From: Bolinopsis microptera
Taxonomy: Eukaryota > Ctenophora > Tentaculata > Lobata > Bolinopsidae
Length of the DNA: 60,000 nt
NCBI RefSeq assembly: GCF_026151205.1
Contig: NC_087072.1
Span: forward strand, 2,935,375 to 2,995,374
Reading direction: 5' to 3'
Shown piece by piece: positions 1-10,967 of this stretch. A model generated the notes under the pieces. That model was not told where the DNA came from and ran no database searches. It worked only from the letters and a program-made list of their open reading frames with translations. A program made the translations under genes and the position numbers. Each line of letters starts with the position of its first letter. The first letter of the stretch is position 1.

Positions 1-819
1 TTAGTCAAAGATATTTATATACAACTCCTAAATTAAATCAATAATCATGTAGATATGAGTATTCAACATTACTTTGGAAAACAAATTTTTTTGGAAAACA
101 AATTTAAATTTTGGTATTTATTAATAACAATCAAAACATATCATATCATAAAAATAAAGCCGCGCGTTGGTTGACTGCCTCAGTAAGGTGAATAATTTAA
201 GCTTGAAGGTGCCCTGCGCATTTACAGAAACTCGACAACAAATATTTGTCGGCCCATCGACGATTCAGTCGCCGTAACAAAAATGTTTGAACTCAATATT
301 ATATTCGACTAATCATACTTTATATTACCTGGGGACCTCAGGCTATTATGTTCATAAACATAGAGATTAGGCGGAATGACAGGCTGAGCGCGGCCCAGTA
401 AACTTTATATTGGTTTAAAAAAAGTAAAAAGATTTTCCTCGATGGGCTGGCATTCGCAACCGCGGTCCGCGAAACGTTTTGAGTACGACAAACGATGACA
501 CCACAACCAGCCCTTAATTGATAAGTCCATGGGATAAAATAAGATTTGTAATTTCATATTGCCTATCACCTATCACCTATGTTACTTTACATATACTGCT
601 TATAGTAACACGCTAGCGATCTCGGTCCCCAATAAACGTGTAACCCAACAGAAGGGATTGTGGTAGGACACGTACATTTTTCATTAACACGTGCCCTGAT
701 TACCCCCTCCGTTGAGCTAAGGGGAACGTTGATCGCTAGTCTGTAGTCAGATCGTTAATAAATTTTGATTCAAAATTGATTGCCGGGCGATGGTGTCAGT
801 GAGAGACGTTAAGTTAGGT
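1..819. other. Unassigned intergenic sequence
   Basis: No reading frame, RNA gene or clear repeat is recognised here. The last bases, near 820, start a 30-base sequence that reappears at 3632-3661 inside the retrotransposon junction. Confidence 0.4.
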
Positions 820-824
820 GAACA

Positions 825-839
825 TTGGTACAAAAATAT

Positions 840-877
<38 letters not shown>

Positions 878-1037
878 GAATAATGTTCCAACAGATCTAC
901 GAAATCTGCCCGATGTTAAAAGCTTTAGTGATTCGTATAAGAAACAGCTACTCTCATCTATAACAACAGACCCTTATTATACCGTCGACAATTCATATGA
1001 CAAATTTTACACTGCAATCATAGTCGACGATAACTAA
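825..1037 (+). pseudogene. C-terminal fragment of a non-LTR retrotransposon reverse transcriptase
   Basis: After a TA-dinucleotide stretch (about 845-873), the frame encodes WNNVPTDLRNLPDVKSF and a basic/polar tail. The pattern W-N-x-(L/V)-P-x-x-(L/I)-R with a short spacer and S-F is typical of the extreme C-terminus of many LINE ORF2 proteins. No catalytic domain is adjacent, so this is a relic. Its TA-rich leader is partly duplicated in the junction of the downstream element. The family assignment rests on one motif. Confidence 0.5.
845..873. repeat. TA dinucleotide microsatellite
   Basis: Uninterrupted alternating T and A directly in front of the LINE tail fragment. Confidence 0.85.
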
Positions 1038-1404
1038 GTATCTTCTATTTCTTTTAAATCTGAGGCATATATAATTGAAGTGTCGAAAGGATATTCCCTT
1101 TTTTACCACCTTACCATTCTGATTGATTCTGCACATGACTGACATGTTTTAACTGGAGAAGGGGTTCGCACAGTGGTAGTTTTATAAACCACTTTTAATT
1201 TATTGACCTATTATACCTAGTGGTAGTTTTACAGACCACATTTAATTTATTAACTTATTATACTTAGTATTTATTTTTGGTGACTGTATCACCCAGTACA
1301 GTTTTAACATTTGATAATTGTACAGTTTATTGACGACACATTGACCGAATGTTATTTTATATTCTAATTTATATACTGGTCATTCCATATAATTTTTAGG
1401 TGGA
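1038..1404. other. AT-rich spacer before the retrotransposon
   Basis: Contains an imperfect repeat (about 1171-1265) in which a phrase on 'gtggtagttttaaaccac' followed by a run to 'ttattatac' occurs twice. It may be 5' UTR of the element starting at 1405. No gene is seen. Confidence 0.35.
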
Positions 1405-3681
1405 ATGACCAGTGATGACGTCAGGCACATCAGCAGAAGCAGGGAGACACAGATTACCCCTGCTGCAGCATCTAACCCTCTACTCATCGTCCCTAAGTTG
1501 ATCCCTCTCTCACTCATTCTAGCCCTTGCAACATTCAATGTTCGTGGGCTGAGCAAAGAAGTAGACCAACATATATTAGGACGTGACTGTACTCAATATA
1601 AATTAGACGTTATAGCCCTTCAAGAAACTAAGATCACTCAGCCATCTGAAGCAATGTTACCCTGTGGCAATAAGTTGATTATCATTGAACAAAAGGATGC
1701 CTGTTATGCAGGACTGGGGTTTGTGGTATCAAAGCGGCTAGTACCATACATTGTTCAATATCATCGTGTTAGTGACCGTGTTGCGTGGATAGATTTCAGA
1801 TTGCCTGTAAAGCACGGTGAACCCGTCATGTTTAGAGCCGTCAATGTGTACTGCCCCACCAACACCAAATCAGAACTCAGACCAGAAATTGTCAGGAAAT
1901 TGTACAAGCAAGTCAGTTCAGCTATTGTCGTTCCTTCAAGACACGAGTTGTTTGTGATGGGAGATTTCAACGGTAGGCTGGGTAAGCTTGATGACTCAGA
2001 CTATGTAAATGGTGTGTCAGATTATGTCGGCAGGCACGGTATGGGTAAAAGGAATCACAACGGTCACTACCTTCTCAACTTCATGTGTAGAAACGACTTG
2101 TTTGCTGCTAATACTGCCTTCCTTCACCGTGCGAGTCATCGGACCACTTACGAGGGTTTGGTTAATGTCAAAGGTCAGTCTGGTAAAAAGCGTAAAGTGT
2201 TTACTCAGATAGATTATATTCTTTGTAAAAGAAGAAGTAAATGTCTGCTCAGAGATGCTAGGTCGCACAACGGTATGGTGTTTAGTTCTGACCATAGGCT
2301 TGTAATATGTACGATTGAATTGTCTAAACGCCCCCTGTTCTACGCTAAAGCTCCTAAACGTCCTAAAATGTTTGACACTCGCAGGCTCACATCAGACCCC
2401 GATTGTAAACGAACGTATGAACATGACATTGCTAGTAGACTTTCTACTGTAATACCCTCAGGTGATCCCAACAAGGACTTTGCAGTAGTACTGGGTGAAG
2501 TTCATAAGTCAGCTGCTGAGACCCTAGGCTACAGGAAGGCTAAGAATAAGTGCTTCTTCTCTAATGACCCTACTGTTGTTGCCCTAGCCGCAGAACGACA
2601 CGATATACGCCTCGCCCTGGCAAGCACCAACAAGCCCTGTGATAGCTCTGTACTGCGAGGACGGAGAAATAAGCTCGGTAAAGACATCAAAAAGAGACTG
2701 AAGGAGCTAGAGTGTGCTAAGGCTGACCAGTTAGCTGAAGAAATTTCATCAACTGACGACACGCGTCAAATGTTCGAAGCTGTGAGATCCTTAGCTAAGA
2801 CCAAAGAGACAAAGCCTATAGTTGTCCACAATAAGGATGGGTACCCCATTGGTACAGACCTCGCTAAAGCTGAAATACTCCGCGATTGGTATGAAGAACA
2901 GCTGACTGGAGATGAACCTGCCCTTGATCCGTTTGAAGGTCCCCCTTCTCCCCTCGACTGCCCTATCACAGAATATGAGGTAAAAACCGCTGCTAAACGC
3001 CTCAAGAACGGTAAAGCCAATGGACCTGACAATACCCCCAATGAGCTCCTCAAGTATGGTAGGAGTGCGCTATGTGTCCATTACGCCAAAATCATCAACA
3101 CCTGCTTTGAAGAGAACCTGTTCCTTGACGCTGTCGGAGAATGTTTCATCACCCCTCTTCAAAAGCCTGGCAAGACTCCTGGTGAACTGAAAAGCCTCAG
3201 ACCCCTGACACTATGTAACTGTGCTCGTAAGCTGCTATCCCTCATTACACTCAGGAGAATTGAAGCAAAGGTAGACGCTTACACAGGTCCATGGCAAGCT
3301 GCCTACAAGCAGAAGAGAAGCTGTGGAGACCTGGTATGGTGTCACCGTATGTTGATCAGCATCGTAAAAGAAAGAGAGTGGTCTTTCCACAAGATGGGCC
3401 TAGACATGTCCAGTGCCTTCGATACTATCAGTAGGCAGACTGTGCTCAACCTCCTAGAGGACGCAGGGTGCACAAGAGATGAGATCAGACTAGTGAGATT
3501 CCTCCTAAGCAACACCAAGATCAAGGTGCGAGTCAACAACGCTACCTCCCTTGAATTCATCAGCACCAATGGAGGACCCCAAGGTGATAGTGTTTCAGGC
3601 CTCTGTTTCACAATCACTCTAGCTGGTGCTAGAACATTGGTACAAAAATATAATAATATATGCCTGACGTCATCGTGTTAG
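1405..3681 (+). CDS. LINE ORF, first copy: endonuclease plus truncated reverse transcriptase
   Basis: A 758-residue frame. The endonuclease part has TFNVRGL (about residues 43-49), the catalytic glutamate in LQETK, MGDFNGRLG, and the terminal SDHRLV motif. The RT part has the LRPLTL region, the catalytic aspartate in MGLDMSSAFDT and the GGPQGDSVSG motif. The frame then leaves RT sequence at 3630 and ends with about 17 unrelated residues encoded by the junction, before the (Y/F)xDD motif. This copy therefore lacks the second half of the RT active site and is predicted inactive alone. The ATG at 1405 is the first in frame; the true N-terminus is uncertain. Confidence 0.8.
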   Translation: MTSDDVRHISRSRETQITPAAASNPLLIVPKLIPLSLILALATFNVRGLSKEVDQHILGRDCTQYKLDVIALQETKITQPSEAMLPCGNKLIIIEQKDACYAGLGFVVSKRLVPYIVQYHRVSDRVAWIDFRLPVKHGEPVMFRAVNVYCPTNTKSELRPEIVRKLYKQVSSAIVVPSRHELFVMGDFNGRLGKLDDSDYVNGVSDYVGRHGMGKRNHNGHYLLNFMCRNDLFAANTAFLHRASHRTTYEGLVNVKGQSGKKRKVFTQIDYILCKRRSKCLLRDARSHNGMVFSSDHRLVICTIELSKRPLFYAKAPKRPKMFDTRRLTSDPDCKRTYEHDIASRLSTVIPSGDPNKDFAVVLGEVHKSAAETLGYRKAKNKCFFSNDPTVVALAAERHDIRLALASTNKPCDSSVLRGRRNKLGKDIKKRLKELECAKADQLAEEISSTDDTRQMFEAVRSLAKTKETKPIVVHNKDGYPIGTDLAKAEILRDWYEEQLTGDEPALDPFEGPPSPLDCPITEYEVKTAAKRLKNGKANGPDNTPNELLKYGRSALCVHYAKIINTCFEENLFLDAVGECFITPLQKPGKTPGELKSLRPLTLCNCARKLLSLITLRRIEAKVDAYTGPWQAAYKQKRSCGDLVWCHRMLISIVKEREWSFHKMGLDMSSAFDTISRQTVLNLLEDAGCTRDEIRLVRFLLSNTKIKVRVNNATSLEFISTNGGPQGDSVSGLCFTITLAGARTLVQKYNNICLTSSC
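1761..3629. repeat. Direct duplication within the LINE, left copy
   Basis: 1869 bp, repeated at 3670-5538 with a constant offset of 1909 bp. One substitution was found (2317 G to 4226 A). Confidence 0.95.
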
Positions 3682-5538
3682 TGACCGTGTTGCGTGGATA
3701 GATTTCAGATTGCCTGTAAAGCACGGTGAACCCGTCATGTTTAGAGCCGTCAATGTGTACTGCCCCACCAACACCAAATCAGAACTCAGACCAGAAATTG
3801 TCAGGAAATTGTACAAGCAAGTCAGTTCAGCTATTGTCGTTCCTTCAAGACACGAGTTGTTTGTGATGGGAGATTTCAACGGTAGGCTGGGTAAGCTTGA
3901 TGACTCAGACTATGTAAATGGTGTGTCAGATTATGTCGGCAGGCACGGTATGGGTAAAAGGAATCACAACGGTCACTACCTTCTCAACTTCATGTGTAGA
4001 AACGACTTGTTTGCTGCTAATACTGCCTTCCTTCACCGTGCGAGTCATCGGACCACTTACGAGGGTTTGGTTAATGTCAAAGGTCAGTCTGGTAAAAAGC
4101 GTAAAGTGTTTACTCAGATAGATTATATTCTTTGTAAAAGAAGAAGTAAATGTCTGCTCAGAGATGCTAGGTCGCACAACGGTATGGTGTTTAGTTCTGA
4201 CCATAGGCTTGTAATATGTACGATTAAATTGTCTAAACGCCCCCTGTTCTACGCTAAAGCTCCTAAACGTCCTAAAATGTTTGACACTCGCAGGCTCACA
4301 TCAGACCCCGATTGTAAACGAACGTATGAACATGACATTGCTAGTAGACTTTCTACTGTAATACCCTCAGGTGATCCCAACAAGGACTTTGCAGTAGTAC
4401 TGGGTGAAGTTCATAAGTCAGCTGCTGAGACCCTAGGCTACAGGAAGGCTAAGAATAAGTGCTTCTTCTCTAATGACCCTACTGTTGTTGCCCTAGCCGC
4501 AGAACGACACGATATACGCCTCGCCCTGGCAAGCACCAACAAGCCCTGTGATAGCTCTGTACTGCGAGGACGGAGAAATAAGCTCGGTAAAGACATCAAA
4601 AAGAGACTGAAGGAGCTAGAGTGTGCTAAGGCTGACCAGTTAGCTGAAGAAATTTCATCAACTGACGACACGCGTCAAATGTTCGAAGCTGTGAGATCCT
4701 TAGCTAAGACCAAAGAGACAAAGCCTATAGTTGTCCACAATAAGGATGGGTACCCCATTGGTACAGACCTCGCTAAAGCTGAAATACTCCGCGATTGGTA
4801 TGAAGAACAGCTGACTGGAGATGAACCTGCCCTTGATCCGTTTGAAGGTCCCCCTTCTCCCCTCGACTGCCCTATCACAGAATATGAGGTAAAAACCGCT
4901 GCTAAACGCCTCAAGAACGGTAAAGCCAATGGACCTGACAATACCCCCAATGAGCTCCTCAAGTATGGTAGGAGTGCGCTATGTGTCCATTACGCCAAAA
5001 TCATCAACACCTGCTTTGAAGAGAACCTGTTCCTTGACGCTGTCGGAGAATGTTTCATCACCCCTCTTCAAAAGCCTGGCAAGACTCCTGGTGAACTGAA
5101 AAGCCTCAGACCCCTGACACTATGTAACTGTGCTCGTAAGCTGCTATCCCTCATTACACTCAGGAGAATTGAAGCAAAGGTAGACGCTTACACAGGTCCA
5201 TGGCAAGCTGCCTACAAGCAGAAGAGAAGCTGTGGAGACCTGGTATGGTGTCACCGTATGTTGATCAGCATCGTAAAAGAAAGAGAGTGGTCTTTCCACA
5301 AGATGGGCCTAGACATGTCCAGTGCCTTCGATACTATCAGTAGGCAGACTGTGCTCAACCTCCTAGAGGACGCAGGGTGCACAAGAGATGAGATCAGACT
5401 AGTGAGATTCCTCCTAAGCAACACCAAGATCAAGGTGCGAGTCAACAACGCTACCTCCCTTGAATTCATCAGCACCAATGGAGGACCCCAAGGTGATAGT
5501 GTTTCAGGCCTCTGTTTCACAATCACTCTAGCTGGTGC
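3670..5538. repeat. Direct duplication within the LINE, right copy
   Basis: Partner of 1761-3629. The 40 bases between the copies (3630-3669) are described under findings. Confidence 0.95.
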
Positions 5539-6418
5539 CTGCTACCACCTGCGTGCCGTGACGCTGCGCCCAACCCCTCCTATTAGTCCTAGCGGCATGC
5601 CTGAAGAAGATGCCTACTCTGATGACATCGACTATCTTGGTGAAGACAAAGATGCTCTAGAAGCCCTCCTCCCTGTCGCTACTAAGGTGTTCAAAGAGTG
5701 GAATCTGAATATTAATGAATCAAAGACAGAGTTTGTACACGTCTACATAGCTGGGAAAGATGAGGTCATGGATGATGGTAAACCCCTTAGAATGAATGAA
5801 GAATGGTGCAGTAGCAAGTTGTTGGGTTCTCTGCTAGAAAGTAGGAAAGATGTCACCAGAAGAATCATGTTAGCCAATGTAGCATTCCAGAACTTCAAGA
5901 AGGTCTGGTGCCAGAGTAAGATCCCCCTACAGAAGAAGCTGAAGGTCTATGAGGCCCAAGTAGTATCTATCCTCATGTATAACTCTAGTTGCTGGGGAAT
6001 GCCTAAATCGTACTGGGACAAACTAGATGCATGTCACCGTAACCACCTCAGAAAGATCATGAATGTCAGCTGGCCACGCAGTATGATGTCCAAAGATACC
6101 CTATACAAACAGAGTAACTCTACCCCTATGTCTGAGCGTGCTGAGTTATCTAGGTGGAAGATGCTAGGACACATACTGAGGAGCGATGAAAGATCACCAG
6201 CTCAAGCTGCGCTGTGCTTTGCTGTCGAGATGTGTAGTGAAGTTGGTAGACTCGGGGCTCACAGACGTAACCTCCTACACCACCTGAAGGTTGACCTCTG
6301 GAAGCGTTTCATCTTGCTGGAGTCGTATGATGATATTCTTCATTTGAGAGAACTTGCTAGTAACCGTGGTTATTGGAGTAAATTGTTCGACTTTATACTT
6401 GAGTACAAGTCAATTTGA
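3710..6418 (+). CDS. LINE ORF, second copy: 5'-truncated endonuclease plus complete reverse transcriptase
   Basis: A 902-residue frame that begins mid-endonuclease and repeats the first copy up to 5538. It continues where the first copy breaks: the active-site motif AYSDDIDYLG, then thumb sequence and a C-terminal domain with SWPRSMMSKDTLY, MSERAELSRWKMLGHILR and a basic tail. Y-S-D-D replaces the commoner Y-A-D-D. The retained core motifs of the RT are intact, but the N-terminal endonuclease motifs (TFNVRGL, QETK) are absent. The only coding difference found in the shared segment is E in the first copy (base 2317 G) versus K here (base 4226 A). The first ATG at 3710 is probably not a natural start. 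Confidence 0.82.
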   Translation: MPVKHGEPVMFRAVNVYCPTNTKSELRPEIVRKLYKQVSSAIVVPSRHELFVMGDFNGRLGKLDDSDYVNGVSDYVGRHGMGKRNHNGHYLLNFMCRNDLFAANTAFLHRASHRTTYEGLVNVKGQSGKKRKVFTQIDYILCKRRSKCLLRDARSHNGMVFSSDHRLVICTIKLSKRPLFYAKAPKRPKMFDTRRLTSDPDCKRTYEHDIASRLSTVIPSGDPNKDFAVVLGEVHKSAAETLGYRKAKNKCFFSNDPTVVALAAERHDIRLALASTNKPCDSSVLRGRRNKLGKDIKKRLKELECAKADQLAEEISSTDDTRQMFEAVRSLAKTKETKPIVVHNKDGYPIGTDLAKAEILRDWYEEQLTGDEPALDPFEGPPSPLDCPITEYEVKTAAKRLKNGKANGPDNTPNELLKYGRSALCVHYAKIINTCFEENLFLDAVGECFITPLQKPGKTPGELKSLRPLTLCNCARKLLSLITLRRIEAKVDAYTGPWQAAYKQKRSCGDLVWCHRMLISIVKEREWSFHKMGLDMSSAFDTISRQTVLNLLEDAGCTRDEIRLVRFLLSNTKIKVRVNNATSLEFISTNGGPQGDSVSGLCFTITLAGACYHLRAVTLRPTPPISPSGMPEEDAYSDDIDYLGEDKDALEALLPVATKVFKEWNLNINESKTEFVHVYIAGKDEVMDDGKPLRMNEEWCSSKLLGSLLESRKDVTRRIMLANVAFQNFKKVWCQSKIPLQKKLKVYEAQVVSILMYNSSCWGMPKSYWDKLDACHRNHLRKIMNVSWPRSMMSKDTLYKQSNSTPMSERAELSRWKMLGHILRSDERSPAQAALCFAVEMCSEVGRLGAHRRNLLHHLKVDLWKRFILLESYDDILHLRELASNRGYWSKLFDFILEYKSI

Positions 6419-6737
6419 CTTTTGGGACATATAATCTTACAAAGGATCACGTTTAGGTTCTAAATTATTTTAGGATTGTTGACATTTGTAAGATTGACAT
6501 GTTTGATAATAATTTATATACTAGATATTTTATTTATTTTCCAACAGACGACAACTTCCTGTTTTTTTTCCTTCTATATTAGTTACTCATATCTCTTGTA
6601 CAGACTGTTCTACAAGGACATTGACAGATGATACTCATATTAGGCATTCATTATTGCATCTAAATTATTTCACTTGCATTAGGTTTAGAAATTTATTCTC
6701 TGGTTAACAGATTTCAAATGTTTAATTAATTTGTAGT
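6419..6737. other. AT-rich spacer between two LINE copies
   Basis: Likely 3' UTR of the first element followed by short unassigned DNA. A T-run occurs near 6563-6570. No gene is seen. Confidence 0.4.
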
Positions 6738-8051
6738 ATGACAGTATATAAGAAGTTATTTAATTTTGCTTGGGCTGTTGTGTTGACTGAAACAACACAC
6801 CAGTGTCTTCTCAATCTACAGATGACATGTTATGCTATCTATAAATGGAGTATAACATGGAGAATGATAATAAACTGTGATCCCGGAAAAACTGAACTAA
6901 TTGGATTCGGAACTGCAGAAAACGATGAAACGCTTCTTCCATTGTCATTTCGTCTTGGTAGCAACGAGATCAAATTCGTCGAAAAGACCAAAGTACTAGG
7001 CTTGATAATGGATAGAAAGCTCACCTACATCGAGCACGCAAAGGATATTAACAGAAAGATACTTGGCCGGTGGGCTACAATATGCAAGTATACAAACCGC
7101 AACTGGGGATTCAGACAACATGTCATTGTAAGGCTAATTGAAGTTCTCATATATTCACGGATCCACTATGCTGGAACTGTCTGGATCAATAATAGAAGTA
7201 TCAAAGAAATTGAAAGCGCTTGGTATAGGACTATAAAAGCAGCTTTGGGTGCAGTGTTCAATGTAAGACTAACTACAGCTGAAATGATACTTGGTGTGTT
7301 GCCACTCAACATATCAAACAAAGTGAACTCAGTGAAGCACATCCTTAAACTGAATATATTCCCGAATAAAGAGGATCCACTGAAACACCTTATTGATGAC
7401 CAAATGAAATCAGGCAGTTACAGCGCACTAACTGGAAAAGTAAAAGATGTATTTCAGTTTCTATTGTGGAAATCTTCGATACTTCCTGAACACTTCACTA
7501 ATGAGGATCTAAAAATCATAAATAACCATGATCTAGAAAAACTCACCAGTCTATCAATAAAAGGATGCAGCTACAGTAAATCAGTGATGAAACATTACAG
7601 TGAACAGCTTTGGCAATCGTCCATAAACAGCCAGTACCAGCTGGAAGGGTATACAGAGGCACCTACAGTGAGCGCCACAAAGCTCAAGTTTCCGCCCAAA
7701 ACATCAAGGCAACTTGAAACCTTGTTTCTAAGCTTGTTCTATCCGAACAACATAATGAATGAATTTCTTCACCGCTTCAAAAGCAGTAAATTTGATTCTC
7801 CACTGTGTGATTGTAGGCGAGGGGCTCAAAATTCACTTCACCTGCTTACCGACTGTCCTGATGTACAAGCAGATAAAAGGAACAAAATGAGTGAGCTTCT
7901 TGAAAGACACCCTTTCCACAACATCAAAAACCAAGGCTATGGTGGGAACTCAATGTTGATATCATGGAGCAGACTTCGTGAGTTCTTTGATCTAGCACTG
8001 GAAATAACAAAGGATGCAGAAGAATTCCTTCAAATAGAGATAAAACTTTAA
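6738..8051 (+). pseudogene. 3' half of a second, different LINE reverse transcriptase ORF
   Basis: A 437-residue frame. Residues about 34-57 (YKWSITWRMIINCDPGKTEL) match the region just after the YxDD box of Jockey/CR1-like LINEs, where 'W...N..KTE' is typical; KVLGLIMDRKLTY follows. Near residues 358-375 a C-x-C...H...C arrangement (CDCRRGAQNSLHLLTDC) resembles the C-terminal zinc knuckle of such elements. The fingers and palm with the catalytic aspartates are missing, so this is a 5'-truncated copy with an intact 3' frame. It is unrelated in sequence to the element at 1405-6418. Confidence 0.72.
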
Positions 8052-8100
8052 ACAGTTGATTATATTCCAACTACCATAACTCCACCATCCCTATGATTAG

Positions 8101-8173
8101 TGAGCCGGGTTCAATGTTAGACCGGACGAAGCATATATTTCATGAGCCGGGGTCAATGTTAGACCGGACGAAG
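8101..8173. repeat. Two-copy tandem repeat in the 3' region of the second LINE
   Basis: A 31-base motif beginning TGAGCCGGG and ending ACCGGACGAAG occurs at 8101-8131 and 8143-8173 with one base different. Short tandem repeats near the 3' end are common in LINEs. Confidence 0.75.
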
Positions 8174-9597
8174 ATATGGCTACATCTCAACAGTGGATAA
8201 CACAGCAGAGGTTCTATTACAGTTAAATTCTGTTACCTGAACTCAACTTAACAGTTCTAATATTATAGCATATACTATAATATTATGAAGATATTTTGTG
8301 TCAAAATGAGGCTGTTTAATCATTCTTACACACCAAAGGTTGTTGTGTGTTTTTTAATTAATTTATTATTGTTTAAAAGTTTATATTGAGAATTTCATAC
8401 AGTAGTCTATAGACCAATTAAATTATTTACTGGTCACATATATGTGGTTTTAGAATTATATAATGACATTGAACGAACTTATTTATTGCGAATTTAAAGG
8501 ATTGCTAGTATTTTATTTATTTGTTTTCACTTCTGCACGTTTAGGCAGTTGCTCTTGTGACCAGAGTTTTAGAGTTATATATATATATATGTGTTGACTG
8601 TTGGGGTTTAGTGGTGGTATGGAATTTGAATTTTATATAAATTTACACTATGAGGTTGGGGCATTTTGCATAGTAAATATGGTTACTACTCCTATATATC
8701 ATATTATTTGATTGGTATTCGATTTCTGATTATTCCCCTAGGAATATGATTATTATATCTCAATTTGGCTTTAGGTAGGGTGCCCCACTAAAAGAACTGG
8801 ATTCTTCCAGGAAGCATCCCGTGCACAGAGCTTGGTCTACATATATATATTAAATTATTAACCATTCATTCTGTATGTGCACGAAAATTTATTTCAATCA
8901 ATAGCAGTTTATCTCTAAGTTACAATCACTATTTGTTAAAGTATACAAACAGTTCCATTCAAAAGAACAAAGTCCGAGAGCAGAGAGAAGATTTGGAGAC
9001 TTGGAGACTTGATTTGATTTGATTTTACACGCATATGTGGGGTTTACATTTGGTATTAGTAATTTTAGGGTTCGACCGAAATTGTTGGTCGGTTAGTTTT
9101 CTTAATAGGGAGCAGTCACTGTCATTAGAATTATCAGATTAGGAGCAACAATTAGAATCTAATTTTGTGACATTACATATTGTGGCCCAGAAATCAGTGA
9201 AACCTAGAATGTTGTTTTTGATAATTTTGTTCTATTCCCTCTCTTCTCTTGCAAAATTGGAGGCTACCTTTCACTTAGACACGATTCATTTACAGATACA
9301 ACAGCAAAACTCCTTACTACTTATACTGTTTTAACGATGTTGAAACAGAACATCAACTTCTGTCCGTCCCACACACACTAAATTTATCCAATGGAACAAA
9401 TAGACAAGGTGGAGCTAGACTGGACATCAGCGCGAGATCGTTCTGGTCGTCGTTGCGTCGCATCGCGTTGGACAGGGCATTCACAGATGTAAGGGTACTT
9501 CACCCTCAAGCCCAGTTCAACAAGAAAACAACAAATTTTTCAAGAAAACAACACATTTTTATTTAAATTAATTATAGCAACAATAGCGGCGATAAGT
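8174..9597. other. Unassigned intergenic sequence
   Basis: AT-rich with short TA runs (about 8578-8590). No coding region, RNA gene or inverted repeat is recognised. It may contain old LINE 3' sequence. Confidence 0.4.
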
Positions 9598-9870
9598 GAT
9601 TTGGATCTTAACCTGATCAACACTCCTAAACCTTAAACAGGCCATGGAGTGCTTGTTAAGTAAAATACAATTTTTTAAGTAAAATAAAATTTTTATTTTC
9701 CACAGAAGAATGAATACATATTGAATTATAATGTTAGGTGGGGCCGGGTCTAGACTGCTTTTTGTTGTGATGTAAATTTCTGGATTTTATCTTTATCTAT
9801 TGAATTGGTTTATTCATTTTTCGAGGGTGTCTATCCTTCTAGCTAGAAAATTACCATTGCTGAAATTACC
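9598..9870. repeat. Interspersed repeat, copy 1 (uninterrupted)
   Basis: Shares diverged but collinear phrases with 10136-10382: gatttggatcttaacct, atcaacactcct, ggagtgcttgtt, then a GGTGTC phrase and a TAGCT phrase. At 9849-9856 it carries the uninterrupted version of the site occupied by the MITE in copy 2. Confidence 0.7.
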
Positions 9871-10135
9871 ATTATAGCAACAACTTGAAAAACTTTAAAA
9901 GTTATTCTATTACCAAGGCTACTTGCACGCCTTTGGTGTTCAGTACCACAGGAGGTTTCACAATTCCTGGCTTCACAATTCCTGAAACATCTCACAGAAA
10001 AGATCAGCCTTAAGAAAGGCCAAAGATACTGTGATGTGATGTCATTTGTCAGGCGCAGACGATGCTTTGATCTGCTCAGAACTTGTATAATATCAATTCA
10101 GAGGTTCCAGAACTCTTACACCCGCTGCAATAAAT

Positions 10136-10700
10136 GATTTGGACCTCAACCTAATCAACACTCCTAGTACTTCTTAAAAGGTCAGGGAGTGCTTGTTGGG
10201 TGAGGGTCTGAACTGCTTGTTGTAGTGATGTGAGCTTGTGAATGTGTGAACTTTATTTTAATTAACCAATTCGTATATTGTAAAGGGTTTTTTCTACCCT
10301 GGCTTTTAAAACTTTTTATTGCATTTATTGTATCGGTTTTTATTTTTCGAAGGTGTCCAACCTTATAGCTGGACAATGACCGCAGTGGCGTAACGCTGCC
10401 CCGGCCACCCTCAGGGGGCGCCAATAAGGCGCCCTTTCTCAACGAAAAGTCGCCCCTGGTGTATTCCCCTGTCCAATTTAGCGCTCAGTCGGTGTGAAAA
10501 AAATTTTTGGGGTCCTTTTTTTGCTCCAGGGGCGCAAAAAAGCTGTAGGGGTGCCAAAAAAAGGTACCCTTTTTTTTTTGTTTTGTTTTAGGGACACAAA
10601 AAATTTGGGCGACTTTTTCGAGCCGCCGGGGGGCGCCAAGTTAAATCAGCCACTAACGTTACGCCACTGAATGACCGTTGCTATTTTATTCACTTAATTT
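10136..10700. repeat. Interspersed repeat, copy 2 (interrupted by a MITE)
   Basis: Diverged copy of 9598-9870, split by the element at 10383-10669. Sequence homologous to copy 1 resumes after the element with TTGCT. Confidence 0.7.
10383..10669. mobile_element. hAT-type MITE, 287 bp
   Basis: Ends are perfect 13-bp inverted repeats, CAGTGGCGTAACG. The element is flanked by the 8-bp direct repeat AATGACCG at 10375-10382 and 10670-10677. An 8-bp duplication with CAG...CTG ends is the hallmark of hAT transposons. There is no transposase. The interior has G/C-rich and T/A homopolymer stretches. The related sequence at 9849-9856 serves as an empty site. Confidence 0.92.
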
Positions 10701-10967
10701 TTAGAATTCGCAACAATATTGCTTCGCCCCACTACTAGTTATTACTATAATCTGCTGATCTGACCATTGACCAATTGTCTTTATCACACTAAATATTTTT
10801 GTAGTAAAACAAAGTGGTGTATAAGGGGTTTCCATTGAAAAACTTTTTATGCAAAAAAAACTTTGGTTTATTACTCACCTCAGATCTACTGTAATCATTT
10901 AAAAATTTCGTTTGGTCCATTCAATTTCTGCCACAATGGGCACTGATAGGATTCCTTAAAAGGTTAT

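Larger units (their letters stand above)
1405..6418 (+). mobile_element. Non-LTR (LINE) retrotransposon with internal duplication
   Basis: One element encoding an apurinic-type endonuclease followed by a reverse transcriptase, with bases 1761-3629 repeated at 3670-5538. Ignoring the repeat, the order is endonuclease, RT, and a C-terminal region resembling RTE-like LINEs, ending in a stop at 6416-6418. No LTRs are seen. The near-identity of the duplicated segments indicates recent activity, or an assembly error joining two copies. Target-site duplications were not identified. Confidence 0.85.
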
